This document shows positions 1 to 8,562 of a stretch of DNA of 64,000 nt, piece by piece (the stretch's first letter is position 1; each line of letters begins with the position of its first letter). The notes under the pieces are model-generated. The model was not told the origin of the DNA. It searched no databases and worked only from the letters and a program-made list of their open reading frames with translations. The stretch comes from Microcystis aeruginosa LEGE 91341 (lineage in GTDB: Bacteria; Cyanobacteriota; Cyanobacteriia; Cyanobacteriales; Microcystaceae): assembly GCF_015206885.1 (NCBI RefSeq), contig NZ_JADEXY010000006.1, positions 1-64,000 on the forward strand, written 5' to 3'. A program made the position numbers and the translations under genes.

Positions 1-67
1 CAGGATATACTCCACAAAAGCGTTTAAACTCTTCTGGATTCAAATTTTTTACTTTTTCGTAAGTCAT
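1..67 (-). CDS. Transposase, N-terminal fragment (truncated by window edge)
   Basis: An ATG at 67 on the minus strand opens a frame that runs off the window edge after 22 codons. The peptide begins [16 protein letters not shown] and continues FCGVYP. This resembles the N-terminus of cyanobacterial IS5-family DDE transposases, which start with a short helix before the catalytic domain. Nothing catalytic is visible in so short a piece, so the family call is recognition from the N-terminal pattern only. It is divergent from the RTX gene and belongs to the IS that cut that gene. Confidence 0.55.
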   Translation of the reverse strand, partial: MTYEKVKNLNPEEFKRFCGVYP

Positions 68-127
68 TGTTTTTCTGAGTGTTTTACTTTATTTTACATA
101 ATCAGTTCCTATTTTTGCAGGAGGTCT
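1..127 (-). mobile_element. End of an IS5-type insertion sequence (runs off the window)
   Basis: The first 127 bases read on the minus strand as an IS terminus followed by a transposase start. The outer end, read inward, is AGACCTCCTGCAAAAAT. It matches the ends of two small elements at 25163-25349 and 61137-61306 (AGACCTCTTGTAAAAAT). GC-rich RTX coding sequence begins directly after it. The flanking ACT at 128-130 would fit a 3-bp target duplication, but the other end lies outside the window. Family assignment rests on the transposase N-terminus and the 3-bp ATT duplications of the related MITEs. Confidence 0.7.
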
Positions 128-145
128 ACTATCAACTCCGGCGTT

Positions 146-2566
146 GTGCAGATCGGCCGATTGGAGTCGAGCCAGCCTGCAGCTGACGGACTGGTCAACA
201 TCACCGGCGCAACAACCATCGACGGCTCCGCCAACAATGACACCGTGCAGGTGGAAGGCTCTGGTACGGTCACGTTCAACGCTGGCGACGGGAACGACAC
301 CTTCATCGGTGGAACGGGCAACGACACAATTAATGGTGATGCGGGCAACGACACGCTCTCTGGCGGCGATGGCAACGACCAGCTTTCTGGCAACGGCGGC
401 GATGATGCCCTTGAAGGTGGCGCGGGCAATGATGCCCTTGAAGGTGGCGCGGGTAATGACAACCTTGAAGGTGGCGCGGGTACCGATACAGCGATCTACA
501 CCGGTAACTTTGCCGACTATTCGACCAGTGGCTCGGCCAACGACTTCACGATCGTGGACAATCGTGACGGCTCGCCCGACGGCACGGATACAGTTCAGAA
601 CGTCGAATTCTTGCAATTCGCGGACGTGACGGTTCCAGTCGCCAACATCCTTACCACAGTCCGGTTGTTCGACAACAACGACGTTTTGATTGGCGGTTTC
701 ACGACCATCCAGGAGGCGATCAACGCGGCGGCCGAGGGCTATCGCATCGTTGTCGGGGCTGGGTCCTACACCGAGAACCTCACCGTCAACAAGAAGTCGT
801 TGACGATTCGTGGTGCCAATACAGGCATTGCGGCGGGCGATCCCCGTGGTGCTGAATCGGTTCTGACTGGCGGCATTCATATTCTGGACGAGGGCGTGTT
901 GATCGATGGTATGAAGATCGCAGAAGGCACGACGATCTCCGGAGAGTTGGCGGGGGTCTATGTCCAAGGGAATAACGCAACTGTGGAGAACACGGTCTTC
1001 CACCGGAGCGGAACGGTTGATGGCGATGGCTCGCGCGGCGTTATCACGGCTGGTTCCATCACGGGACTGGAGGTTTCTGGAAACAGTTTTAGCGGCTTCG
1101 CAACCGGCGTTTATCTGAAGCCGGGAGCTGCCGGCTCAGTCAGTGGGAATAGCTTCGAAGACAACTTCGTTGGCTTGTCCTTCGACACAAACAATCCAAC
1201 TGATGTTGCGGTTACTGGAAACTCGTTTACCAACAATGTCTTTGAACAAGTCGGACTTGGGATTTTGTCGAGTACTGCTAATCTGTTGACCTTTGGAAGC
1301 GGAAGCACATTTACGGGTGCGTCGCCGCAAGTGAGCATCTACGGGCTTCGTGGAGATGGTCAGTTGATCATTGGCACTGGGTTCGATGACAAATACAGCG
1401 GCGGTGCGGGCAACGATACGATCTCTGGCGGTGCGGGCAATGATACCCTTAATGGTGGTGCGGGTACCGACACGGCAGTATTTGGTGCAGGCAACAACAC
1501 CGTCAACCTGACTTTAACTACCGGCCAGAACACGGGTGAAGGCACAGATGTACTGAGCAGTATCGAAAACCTAGTGGGCGGCGACGGTGACGACTCCCTT
1601 ATCGGGGATACTGGCAATAACCAACTCGATGGCGGTACGGGCAACGACAACCTAAGTGGTGGTGCGGGCAACGACACCCTTCTGGGTGGCGATGGTACCG
1701 ACACAGCAACATTTGGTGCAGGCAACAACACCGTCAATCTGACTTTAACTACCGGCCAGGACACGGGGGAAGGTATAGACGTACTGAGCGGTATCGAAAA
1801 CCTAGTTGGCGGCGACGGCGACGACTCCCTTATCGGGGATACTGGCAATAACCAACTCGATGGCGGTACGGGCAATGACACCCTTCTAGGTGATGCGGGC
1901 GACGATACCCTCATCGGTGGTGCGGGCAATGACAGCTTAGTGGGTGGTGCGGGTATCGACACAGCAACATTTGGTGCAGGCAACAACACCGTCAATCTGA
2001 CTTTAACTACCGGCCAGAACACGGGGGAAGGTATAGACGTACTGAGCGGTATCGAAAACCTAGTTGGCGGCGACGGCAACGACTCCCTTACTGGTAATAC
2101 TGGCAATAACCGACTCGATGGCGGTACGGGCAACGATACCCTACTCGGTCAACAGGGAGCCGATTTGCTAGACGGTGGAACTGGAGCCGATAGCCTATCT
2201 GGTGGCTCTGGAAACGATACTCTCATCGGTGGCGCTGGAAACGATACCCTAACTGGTGGCACTAATACTGACCGTTTTGTTTTCAACAATCCCACCGAAG
2301 GCCTTGACACTATCACCGATTTTAACGTCAGTGAAGCTGATGCTATCGTAGTTTCTTCCTCTGGTTTTGGTGGACTGACTACCATTGGCGGTACTTTGAC
2401 TGCTAGCCTATTCGCGACAGCTGAAAATGGCACTGCCAAATTTATCTACAGTGGTGGTATTTTATCGTTTGACTCAAACCTTGCTAATCCTGGTGGTCTG
2501 GTTCAACTCGCAACTCTCACTAATTTGCCAGTCATCGCTGCAACCAATATTCAGGTTGTCGCCTAA
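146..2566 (+). CDS. RTX calcium-binding / parallel beta-helix protein, 5'-truncated
   Basis: Probably a secreted or surface calcium-binding repeat protein; RTX proteins usually leave by type I secretion. From the GTG at 146 it is 806 residues. There is an early block of GGxGxD nonapeptides (about residues 45-110), then a NosD-like right-handed beta-helix segment (about 165-410). A second RTX region (about 415-700) follows, and the protein ends in a C-terminal domain beginning [18 protein letters not shown], typical of cyanobacterial RTX proteins. The frame stays open upstream of 146, and codons from 128 still look like RTX coding (TINSGVV). The GTG is therefore probably not the native start, and the 5' end was lost to the IS. 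The first half is visibly GC-rich and unlike its neighbours, while the last 400 bases look host-like. It may be a pseudogene. Confidence 0.8.
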   Translation: MQIGRLESSQPAADGLVNITGATTIDGSANNDTVQVEGSGTVTFNAGDGNDTFIGGTGNDTINGDAGNDTLSGGDGNDQLSGNGGDDALEGGAGNDALEGGAGNDNLEGGAGTDTAIYTGNFADYSTSGSANDFTIVDNRDGSPDGTDTVQNVEFLQFADVTVPVANILTTVRLFDNNDVLIGGFTTIQEAINAAAEGYRIVVGAGSYTENLTVNKKSLTIRGANTGIAAGDPRGAESVLTGGIHILDEGVLIDGMKIAEGTTISGELAGVYVQGNNATVENTVFHRSGTVDGDGSRGVITAGSITGLEVSGNSFSGFATGVYLKPGAAGSVSGNSFEDNFVGLSFDTNNPTDVAVTGNSFTNNVFEQVGLGILSSTANLLTFGSGSTFTGASPQVSIYGLRGDGQLIIGTGFDDKYSGGAGNDTISGGAGNDTLNGGAGTDTAVFGAGNNTVNLTLTTGQNTGEGTDVLSSIENLVGGDGDDSLIGDTGNNQLDGGTGNDNLSGGAGNDTLLGGDGTDTATFGAGNNTVNLTLTTGQDTGEGIDVLSGIENLVGGDGDDSLIGDTGNNQLDGGTGNDTLLGDAGDDTLIGGAGNDSLVGGAGIDTATFGAGNNTVNLTLTTGQNTGEGIDVLSGIENLVGGDGNDSLTGNTGNNRLDGGTGNDTLLGQQGADLLDGGTGADSLSGGSGNDTLIGGAGNDTLTGGTNTDRFVFNNPTEGLDTITDFNVSEADAIVVSSSGFGGLTTIGGTLTASLFATAENGTAKFIYSGGILSFDSNLANPGGLVQLATLTNLPVIAATNIQVVA
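1464..2150 (+). repeat. Three tandem RTX modules of 231 and 258 bp period
   Basis: Near-identical modules begin at about 1464, 1695 and 1953, each opening with a GTDTA-type peptide and the segment [16 protein letters not shown]. The first period is 231 bp (77 codons) and the second 258 bp (86 codons). The difference is 27 bp, exactly one RTX nonapeptide. DNA identity between copies is high, which points to recent internal duplication. Confidence 0.85.
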
Positions 2567-2645
2567 TCTATCGCTGTCCCTCCACTGCGGTGGGTTGTAG
2601 AATTGTTGATTTTTAGGGAAAAATTAAGCCCCCAGAAATCATCGG

Positions 2646-2679
2646 TAAGGGTGTCTTAGCTAGAGCTAAGACACCCTTA
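2646..2679. terminator. Perfect 16-bp inverted repeat after the RTX gene
   Basis: Arms TAAGGGTGTCTTAGCT and its exact complement are separated by a 2-base loop, 80 bp after the RTX stop. No clear T-run follows. It may act as a terminator or be a repetitive palindrome; a half-copy, GTAAGGGTGTC, recurs near 3742. Confidence 0.45.
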
Positions 2680-2705
2680 TTACTGAACTTCCCCATACAT
2701 AAGTA

Positions 2706-3087
2706 GGGTCTGCTGAAAAAGTTTTTCCTGGGGGTAGGAGTCAGGAGTCAGGAGTTTCAGGCTTTGTTGCCCTTGTTTTTTATACCAAGCGATGTACTAC
2801 AAGAAGGATAATGCAAGGTTTTTGGACTCTACCAAATCTGTCATGCAAAACTATTAACAACTCATGCTTGTAAAGCTTGTACAGCAAAGCTTTGAGTTTT
2901 TGTTAGATTGATATTTATCAACTTTAGAGCATTGCTGGACAGAGAGGGAGCTTGGGGAATTTTCTACAGTGTAAGTTCGGAAGAACCGGTTTTTGAAAGT
3001 CCCAATCCTATTTTCTTGCACTAACATCGGACTTTAACAGGTCAAAAGCTTTATTTTAAAAGGGTTTTACCATTATTCAGCAAGCCC
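2706..3087. mobile_element. Non-coding TA-flanked element with GGGYYTGCTGAA ends
   Basis: The left end GGGTCTGCTGAAAAAG and the right end, read inward as GGGCTTGCTGAATAAT, form terminal inverted repeats. A TA dinucleotide flanks each side (2704-2705 and 3088-3089). No transposase frame survives inside its roughly 380 bp, so it looks like a non-autonomous derivative. It directly abuts the next element and shares its TA. Confidence 0.6.
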
Positions 3088-3089
3088 TA

Positions 3090-3893
3090 AGTAGGTAGGC
3101 GAAAAAACTTATAAAATAGCAGAGAACCCTTTGCGGAGGATGAATCAAACCTTGCCAGCCCCTCTAAAAATTGATTTAAGTGAATAAGATTCACGAACCT
3201 ATAATGCGGCTCAATTAGCTCGAAAACTAGGAACAGAGCGAAGAGTTGTTTGGAGTCAAGATAGATTAAGGAGAATTCTCAAAGCAAGAGGATGGGTTTG
3301 GAAAAGAACAAGATACAAACAACCCAATTGTGCTGATCCTCAAGTTAAATTAGCTAAAAAAGCCGATTTAGACTGGTTGTTCTTGGCTCATCGTGCCAGA
3401 GAAATCCGTCTAAAATTTTTGGATCAATCAGGTTTTTCTCTTTGGAGTCCCGTCAGCTACACTTATGCTCGTATTGGAGAGCAGAAAGTCTGAGAACAGA
3501 CTAAAAGACGAGGAAAAAGATTAAATATTCTGGGACTTTACTCGGTGGGAGTGAGTTTTGACTATGGATTGAAATTAGGCTCCCTTAAAGGGGACACTTA
3601 TATTAAGCTTCTCGAATGGCAAGCCCAACTTGCTGCCCAACATTTTGAAAAGACCTATTTCTTGTAGGAATCTTTCTTAACAATTTTGTCAGTAAGCACT
3701 CCAATCCTTATCCTGACTTGATTTCAGTTTTTTCTTTGTCAGTAAGGGTGTCAACAAGGAATATTACAAATTGTTAACCGAGTCTTAAAAGCCTTGTGCT
3801 ACAAGGGGTTGAAATGTTAAGAAAGATGTGACTAATGTACAGGGGGGGGATCAAAGACAAAATCTATCTTCAAATTAATTATAACCAGCTACT
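3090..3893 (+). mobile_element. Decayed IS630-like element
   Basis: The left end begins AGTAGGTAGGCG; the right end, read inward, begins AGTAGCTGGTTATAA. TA flanks both sides (3088-3089 and 3894-3895), as in the IS630/Tc1/mariner group. It carries a broken transposase at 3140-3667. Both ends match the MITE copies at 43537 and 49061, so this may be the parent type of that MITE family. Confidence 0.65.
3140..3667 (+). pseudogene. IS630-family transposase relic with in-frame stops
   Basis: One continuous reading frame with internal TAA (3185-3187) and TGA codons before a final TAG at 3665-3667. Recognisable segments are QDRLRRILKARGWVWKRTRY, LKFLDQSGFSLWSPVSYTYA and LNILGLYSVGVSFDYGL. The pattern DQSGF...SYTYARIGEQ is typical of the first catalytic Asp region of cyanobacterial IS630 transposases. 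Most of the N-terminal helix-turn-helix and the C-terminal catalytic Glu region are missing. It cannot make an active transposase. Confidence 0.75.
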
Positions 3894-4022
3894 TATAATT
3901 AATTGGCAAGAGTTCTATTGTGTAGATCAGAAAAATTCTGCACTATCCATAGCGTGGTAGGGAATGGGATTAAAAGACAAAACAGGATAGACTTTTCTCT
4001 AGTCCGATCTATTTTGAGGGCC

Positions 4023-4829
4023 ATGAAGGATTTATTGGCAATTTTTAGCAAGGAATTAAGCTCTTGGTTTCGGCGCTGTTGGTTAGCGGTACTATTAACC
4101 GGCAGGGTTTTTTACTTCCTATTCACGCGCAAACCCGATTGGCGCGTCACCCAAGAACAAATGGTGGCAGCCGGGCCTGCTTCGCTGATTATCGCCATGA
4201 TCACGGCTGCGGTGATCGGGATGATCTTTACTATCCAAGTGGCCCGGGAGTTCCAAGCTTTGGGTGCTGGCAGTATGGTGGGGGGAATTTTGGCCCTTGC
4301 TCTCGGTCGGGAACTCTGTCCGATTATGATGGCGATCGTGGTAGCTGGTCGGGTAGGATCGGCTTTTGCGGCGGAGATTGGTACCATGAAGGTGACGGAG
4401 CAGATCGACGCACTCTATATGCTCAAAACCGATCCCGTGGAATATCTGGTGCTGCCTCGTTTAATTGCCTGTTGTCTGATGGTTCCCGCTTTGAGTATTA
4501 TGGCGTTGCTGATCGGTTTAGGTAGCGGTTTGCTGGTCGGCCAAAGTTTATACGGAATTGCTAATTCAGTTTTTCTCGACTCGGTTCGCGGTTTCCTGCG
4601 CGTGGGAGACGTGCTGAGTGGACCAGTTAAAGGGTTGGTTTTTGGGGCTTTAATCGCGATTATCGGCTGTAATTGGGGTTTAACGACCGATGGTGGTGCT
4701 AAAGGAGTTGGCCAAGCTACGACCGCAGCTGTAGTCACTATGCTCTTAGCGATTTTTGTATCTAATCTGCTGATGACTTGGATCTTGTTCCAAGGATCTG
4801 GTAATAGTTCGGTTTTATTTGGACAGTAA
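4023..4829 (+). CDS. mlaE: MlaE-family ABC lipid transporter permease
   Basis: Integral-membrane permease of an Mla/TGD-type ABC transporter that moves phospholipids between inner and outer membranes with an MCE protein and an ATPase. The chosen ATG at 4023 gives 268 residues, the usual family length. A longer frame from 3903 adds an unlikely basic leader encoded by transposon-flanking DNA. Several hydrophobic segments are visible, and the conserved C-terminal motif TTDGGAKGVGQATTAAVV is intact. Its likely partners, an MCE protein and an ATPase, lie 4-6 kb away on the opposite strand. The gene stands alone just downstream of a transposon end, which may have replaced its original promoter region. 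Confidence 0.85.
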   Translation: MKDLLAIFSKELSSWFRRCWLAVLLTGRVFYFLFTRKPDWRVTQEQMVAAGPASLIIAMITAAVIGMIFTIQVAREFQALGAGSMVGGILALALGRELCPIMMAIVVAGRVGSAFAAEIGTMKVTEQIDALYMLKTDPVEYLVLPRLIACCLMVPALSIMALLIGLGSGLLVGQSLYGIANSVFLDSVRGFLRVGDVLSGPVKGLVFGALIAIIGCNWGLTTDGGAKGVGQATTAAVVTMLLAIFVSNLLMTWILFQGSGNSSVLFGQ

Positions 4830-4834
4830 ATTAG

Positions 4835-5650
4835 TTAAAAACGCTCATTTTCTAGCCATTGTTCTAAATCCTCTACTGACTGGAAATCTAATAAAGCTTC
4901 TCCTAAGTTTTCTAATTTTTCTAGGGAAAGACTTTGGATATTGGCAGATAATTCGGCAGAAATGCCACCTATACGCCGATTTAATTGACGTAAAACCAGG
5001 TTAGCCTCTCCTTCTTGTCTTCCTTCCCCTTTAATTTCCTGATAGATGACAGATTCTTTCATAATATCCTTCCTCAACAATTGTTGAATGATGTCTTTGT
5101 TTAATACTAATCCGGCGAGAATTGCGGTGGAGGCAGCCAGATTGCTTTGTTCTCGACTGTCGCTGATTTGTTCGATTTTTTGGGCGATTTGCCGCAGTAA
5201 ATTCTCTTGCTCCTCAGCTTGAGCTAGTATAGCAAAGGGCAATAGTCCAGGTGCTTGCAATAAGGGTTGATAGGGTTGTTCCCATAGTCTAATCACCTCA
5301 AATTGATGATAAGTTTTTCCCTGTTGATAGTCATTCTGTCTGACTAGGGGTAAGGTACTTCTCCTTAGATAAATCACTACCTGATAGATAGGTTTGCCTT
5401 GATAGCGTCGATAGAGTCTTGTGGCATAATCGAGCATTCTATAGGGAATATCCTCTTTAGGGTCGGTTTGGAACTCAATATGTAAGATTAATTCTTCTGA
5501 CTCCAAAAAGATTAAACTATCGGCTCTTATCGGCTCTAATGACAACTCTGAGGGTTTAATTTCGGTTAAATCCAAAGGTTTACCTAATAACCAAGTGGCT
5601 AAATCTCTCGAATATTCCAGGGCGATAAATTTACAAGTAGAATCATACAT
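4835..5650 (-). CDS. Rpn-family PD-(D/E)XK nuclease with DUF4351 domain
   Basis: 271 residues. The N-terminal two-thirds resemble Rpn/YhgA-like recombination-promoting nucleases: an acidic residue in RADSLIF followed by LHIEFQTDP, a PD-(D/E)XK-like E-x-Q core. The last 50 residues (LVLRQLNRRIGGI onward) match the DUF4351 tail common in cyanobacterial members. Such genes are numerous in Microcystis and often behave as mobile accessory genes. It converges on mlaE with only a few bases between stops and lies 16 bp downstream of the Uma2 gene. The biological role is not known. Confidence 0.75.
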   Translation of the reverse strand: MYDSTCKFIALEYSRDLATWLLGKPLDLTEIKPSELSLEPIRADSLIFLESEELILHIEFQTDPKEDIPYRMLDYATRLYRRYQGKPIYQVVIYLRRSTLPLVRQNDYQQGKTYHQFEVIRLWEQPYQPLLQAPGLLPFAILAQAEEQENLLRQIAQKIEQISDSREQSNLAASTAILAGLVLNKDIIQQLLRKDIMKESVIYQEIKGEGRQEGEANLVLRQLNRRIGGISAELSANIQSLSLEKLENLGEALLDFQSVEDLEQWLENERF

Positions 5651-5666
5651 CGGTCTTGACTATATT

Positions 5667-6239
5667 TTACTCAAAAATAGAGATAAATAGACTAAAGCCG
5701 GGTAAGACATCCTCTCCGCTTAAATTAGCCGGTAGTTCCATAATTTCTACGGATTGCTGAGGACGATAAATTTCCACCTGTTGTTGTTGAGGATTAACTA
5801 GCCAACCTAATCGCAAACCACTGTGGAGATATTCCCGCATTTTAGCTTGAATTTCTGGGAGGGAATCGCTACGGGAGCGCAGTTCAATAACGAAATCGGG
5901 ACAAATAGGCGGAAATTTCTCCTGTTCTTCTCGACTTAGAGCTTGCCAACGAGTTAAACTCACCCAAGCGGCATCAGGAGCGCGATATCCGCCTTTCGGC
6001 AAACGAAAAATCGTCGCCGAACTAAAGACTTTACCCAATTGGGTTTGATGATTCCACAACCAAAGCAAACTAATAAAATCGGCCTCTCGGTTGCCGCTAA
6101 TTCCCCCAACAGGTGGCATCACAATTAATTCTCCTTGAACGTTTCTTTCTAGTTGCCAATCTGGGTTAACTTGACAGAGACGGTAAAACTGCTCATCGCT
6201 GAGATTGACTGTATCTAAGTTTAAAATCACTGCTGCCAT
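5667..6239 (-). CDS. Uma2-family putative endonuclease (DUF820)
   Basis: 190 residues with the Uma2 layout: an N-terminal FYRLCQVNPDWQLE segment, the strongly conserved GELIVMPPVGG turn, and the core PDAAWVS...FVIELRSRSDSL. The last corresponds to the PD-(D/E)XK active site (D, then E-x-R). Uma2 proteins are abundant in cyanobacteria and their function is not established. It is followed at 16 bp by the Rpn-like gene on the same strand, so the two may be co-transcribed. It is only distantly like the tandem Uma2 pair at 33.6-34.8 kb. Confidence 0.8.
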   Translation of the reverse strand: MAAVILNLDTVNLSDEQFYRLCQVNPDWQLERNVQGELIVMPPVGGISGNREADFISLLWLWNHQTQLGKVFSSATIFRLPKGGYRAPDAAWVSLTRWQALSREEQEKFPPICPDFVIELRSRSDSLPEIQAKMREYLHSGLRLGWLVNPQQQQVEIYRPQQSVEIMELPANLSGEDVLPGFSLFISIFE

Positions 6240-6285
6240 GGCTATATTTCACCCTAGAAAACACTCTAGTCTTAATTATAGTCAA

Positions 6286-7299
6286 TTAGATTCCCCGCCA
6301 CAGTGCGATCGCACCGTCCCGATCTCCAGTGACTAACCAACGACCATCTCGACTGGCAACCATTCTTAAGATGACGTTTCCCTTGAGGGTATTCAAGTGC
6401 CGACGGGTATTAACATCCCAAAATTTGACGGTTCCATCCCCGGAGGTACTGGCCAAAACTTTACCCCCATCGAGTAGGGCCATATCGGTAACAGCGTCGT
6501 TATGGGCGAGAATAGTAGTGGTACCGATGCCGCTTTTCACTTGCCAACCGCGGATCGAACCGTCTTGACTAGCAGTACCGGCGGTATTACCATCCTTGGA
6601 AAAAAGCACCCGATAAACGGGGAATAAATTCCCCGCATAGGCACGAATAAAGCGACCGGTACTCACTTTCCACAGTTTAACGAAGCCATCGTAATCGGCG
6701 CTAACAATTCCTTTACCATCGGGACTAAATGCGATCGCCTGAATCGGATGATTATGACCGCGCAGGGTTTTTAACAGTGTACCCGTCTGAAAATCCCAGA
6801 GTTTAACAGTACGATCCCAGCTACCCGTGGCCAAAATTTTGCCATCGGGAGAAATAGCGGCATCAGTAACGAGAAAAGCATGGCCAGGATAGGTCATTTC
6901 TAATTTTCCCGTGCGCGTATTCCAGCGTTGCACTTTTCCCCCCGCATCGGCAGTTACGAAACTCTCACCGTCGGGACTAAATTGGATAGCGTTAACAGTA
7001 TCTCCTAGTTGCCAAGTCCTGAGAGGTTTTTGAGTTTTTAGGTTCCATTCCCTAACAGTGCCGTCAAAACTACCACTCAGCAGCAGGGAGTTATCGGGAC
7101 TAATAGCCAAAGCATAGATGGGATCCTGATCGGCTTTTAAAATAGTAACCCGTTCCACCATCTGCCAAGGAACGATTTCTGCTAGGGGAGGCGCTTGCGG
7201 AGTGGTGGTTTTGCGTTTTTCCTGATTGACTGCACAACCACCGGATAGCAACAGCAGCAATAATAAAGATAATGTCGGTTGATAAAGGGTTATTTTCAT
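6286..7299 (-). CDS. WD40-repeat lipoprotein
   Basis: 337 residues. A hydrophobic leader ends in LLSGGC near residue 22, a plausible though non-canonical lipobox, so the protein is probably a membrane-anchored lipoprotein. About seven WD40 blades follow, with signatures such as LLSGSFDGTVREWNL, LATGSWDRTVKLWDF and LASTSGDGTVKFWDV. WD40 propellers act as protein-interaction platforms; no enzymatic domain is present. It lies upstream of the Uma2 and Rpn genes on the same strand, with about 50 bp between. Ligand or partner cannot be inferred. Confidence 0.85.
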   Translation of the reverse strand: MKITLYQPTLSLLLLLLLSGGCAVNQEKRKTTTPQAPPLAEIVPWQMVERVTILKADQDPIYALAISPDNSLLLSGSFDGTVREWNLKTQKPLRTWQLGDTVNAIQFSPDGESFVTADAGGKVQRWNTRTGKLEMTYPGHAFLVTDAAISPDGKILATGSWDRTVKLWDFQTGTLLKTLRGHNHPIQAIAFSPDGKGIVSADYDGFVKLWKVSTGRFIRAYAGNLFPVYRVLFSKDGNTAGTASQDGSIRGWQVKSGIGTTTILAHNDAVTDMALLDGGKVLASTSGDGTVKFWDVNTRRHLNTLKGNVILRMVASRDGRWLVTGDRDGAIALWRGI

Positions 7300-7335
7300 A
7301 GAATTTTGCCGTTGTCAAAATCATCTTAAACTACT

Positions 7336-7542
7336 TTAAACTTGAACGGGTAGAATTTGCATAGAATAACGACAACGAGGCACAAGATAAATGACAAATT
7401 CTTGATTGGTTGTGTTGGCTTCTTCCAGAACATTCTGTAAATTTTCACCGTGAGCAATCACCCCTTTTTCATTATAGGCAATGTATTGATTTTTATATAA
7501 ATCAAGCACGGTGTCACGATTTTTGTTTAACAAACGTAACAT
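7336..7542 (-). CDS. Small DUF5678-like protein
   Basis: 68 residues. The segment LDLYKNQYIAYNEKGVIAHG followed by ENLQNVLEEA has the DUF5678 look (a short alpha/beta domain of unknown role). An in-frame ATG at 7578 is separated from this start by eleven codons and a TAA, which may indicate a nonsense mutation in a slightly longer ancestor. The next gene upstream (7586-8017) is on the same strand, and the two may form a unit. Confidence 0.65.
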   Translation of the reverse strand: MLRLLNKNRDTVLDLYKNQYIAYNEKGVIAHGENLQNVLEEANTTNQEFVIYLVPRCRYSMQILPVQV

Positions 7543-7585
7543 TTATTGGGCTTGTTCTTGAGAGATTGAGTCTGTCATAGTATTT

Positions 7586-8017
7586 TTAAGTAGGGTCAGT
7601 TTTGATTAAAGTAAAAGCATCGCTAATCAGTTTGTTTTTGTCAATTATAGCTTCTATTTGCTCCGATTGATAACGACCTGATTCAACTTCTAAAGAAGCG
7701 GCATCCAAAGCATTAAGATAAGCATCGTTTAAAGTGTCTGTTAATTCTTCATCACTTAAATAATATCCTGCCGCTTTTCGGCGTTTGTTTTGGCGTTGAA
7801 TTTCTCTAACACTATTGCGAATGGAGACATCCCAAGAACGGGTGGTTCGGTTTTCTGCCTGTTGTTTAATTAAATGAAGTAATAAGATAATCGCATAACT
7901 ACGAATAGTGCTAATAATCCCGTTTTTGCTCATATCTTCAAGTTCTTCTACAATCGCCAGTGAACCTTTAATATCACCTTTTAAGAGCAAAGCTTTTAAT
8001 TCTAAAAGTTCTTCCAT
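7586..8017 (-). CDS. DUF29-like protein
   Basis: 143 residues, helical. The stretch from VEELEDMSKNGIISTIRSY through LLLHLIKQQAENRTTRSW and SIRNSVREI follows the DUF29 pattern (E-E-L-E, HL-K, R-SW). DUF29 proteins are frequent in cyanobacteria; some have been discussed as toxin-antitoxin-like, without firm function. It is 43 bp upstream of the DUF5678 gene. The family call is from pattern memory. Confidence 0.6.
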   Translation of the reverse strand: MEELLELKALLLKGDIKGSLAIVEELEDMSKNGIISTIRSYAIILLLHLIKQQAENRTTRSWDVSIRNSVREIQRQNKRRKAAGYYLSDEELTDTLNDAYLNALDAASLEVESGRYQSEQIEAIIDKNKLISDAFTLIKTDPT

Positions 8018-8199
8018 AATCGAATTTCTTCCCCAAATACCCCTTAATTATATCTTGCCACAAGTCTCTCTATCCCAAAGCTCATTTAAGTCGATCTTGA
8101 GCAAAAAGTTAATCTTTTTTTTATCTATTTTAAGCTTTTCTGTGCTATGGTGTGGCCGTTCTTGTGAAAATGGAGTTTTTAATATTGAATATATTGTAG

Positions 8200-8218
8200 G
8201 GGCGAATTGCATTCGCCC
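8200..8218. repeat. Short GGGCGAA palindrome
   Basis: GGGCGAAT and its complement are separated by TGC, inside a GTAGGGGC...GCCC context. A similar hairpin occurs at 24119-24137. It is a dispersed short palindrome of the kind common in cyanobacterial gaps. Confidence 0.5.
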
Positions 8219-8269
8219 TCTTTTAATAACTTCGGCTGCTCACCTATATGTGAGAGAAAGTCACCAATA

Positions 8270-8475
8270 GGAGATGTACCCGTCCGTCTATCTATTCAAC
8301 CGACAAAAAACGGTGAAGCGAAAGCTGATCAAGTTAAACAATTTTTAAAAATACAGGAGGAAGAAATAGCCCCCAAACAGCACTCAATCAATTAATTTTA
8401 GCTTGGGAAGGCGTTAAAGAAAGTTATCGTCAATATGGTGAAGAAATTCCTCATTTAGCTATGACAAAAAATTAG
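8270..8475 (+). pseudogene. Frameshifted remnant of a small gene
   Basis: Two frames read as protein back to back. The first (GDVPVRLSIQPTKNGEAKAD and on to KIQEEEIAPK) ends at a TAA at 8393-8395. The second (ALNQLILAWEGVKESYRQYG, then EEIPHLA) begins near 8372 and stops at 8473-8475. A single-base shift would join them. No family was recognised and no intact start is evident. It occupies the 545-bp gap between the DUF29-like and MCE genes. Confidence 0.45.
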
Positions 8476-8562
8476 GCAACCTGTTGTGTATTGAAACTGG
8501 GCTTTGAAAAATTTAGTACAAATGATCAGACTTTTTTTCCCAACCCCTAACCCCAAATTCTG

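Noticed and set aside
89-2440. Long minus-strand frames through the RTX gene
   Set aside because: They mirror the GC-rich repeat codons (Ser/Pro-rich products such as [13 protein letters not shown]) and have no family features; they are shadows of the plus-strand repeats.
3903-4022. N-terminal extension of MlaE from 3903
   Set aside because: The extra 40 residues are basic and unlike MlaE. They derive from sequence next to the transposon end, and the ATG at 4023 gives the normal length.
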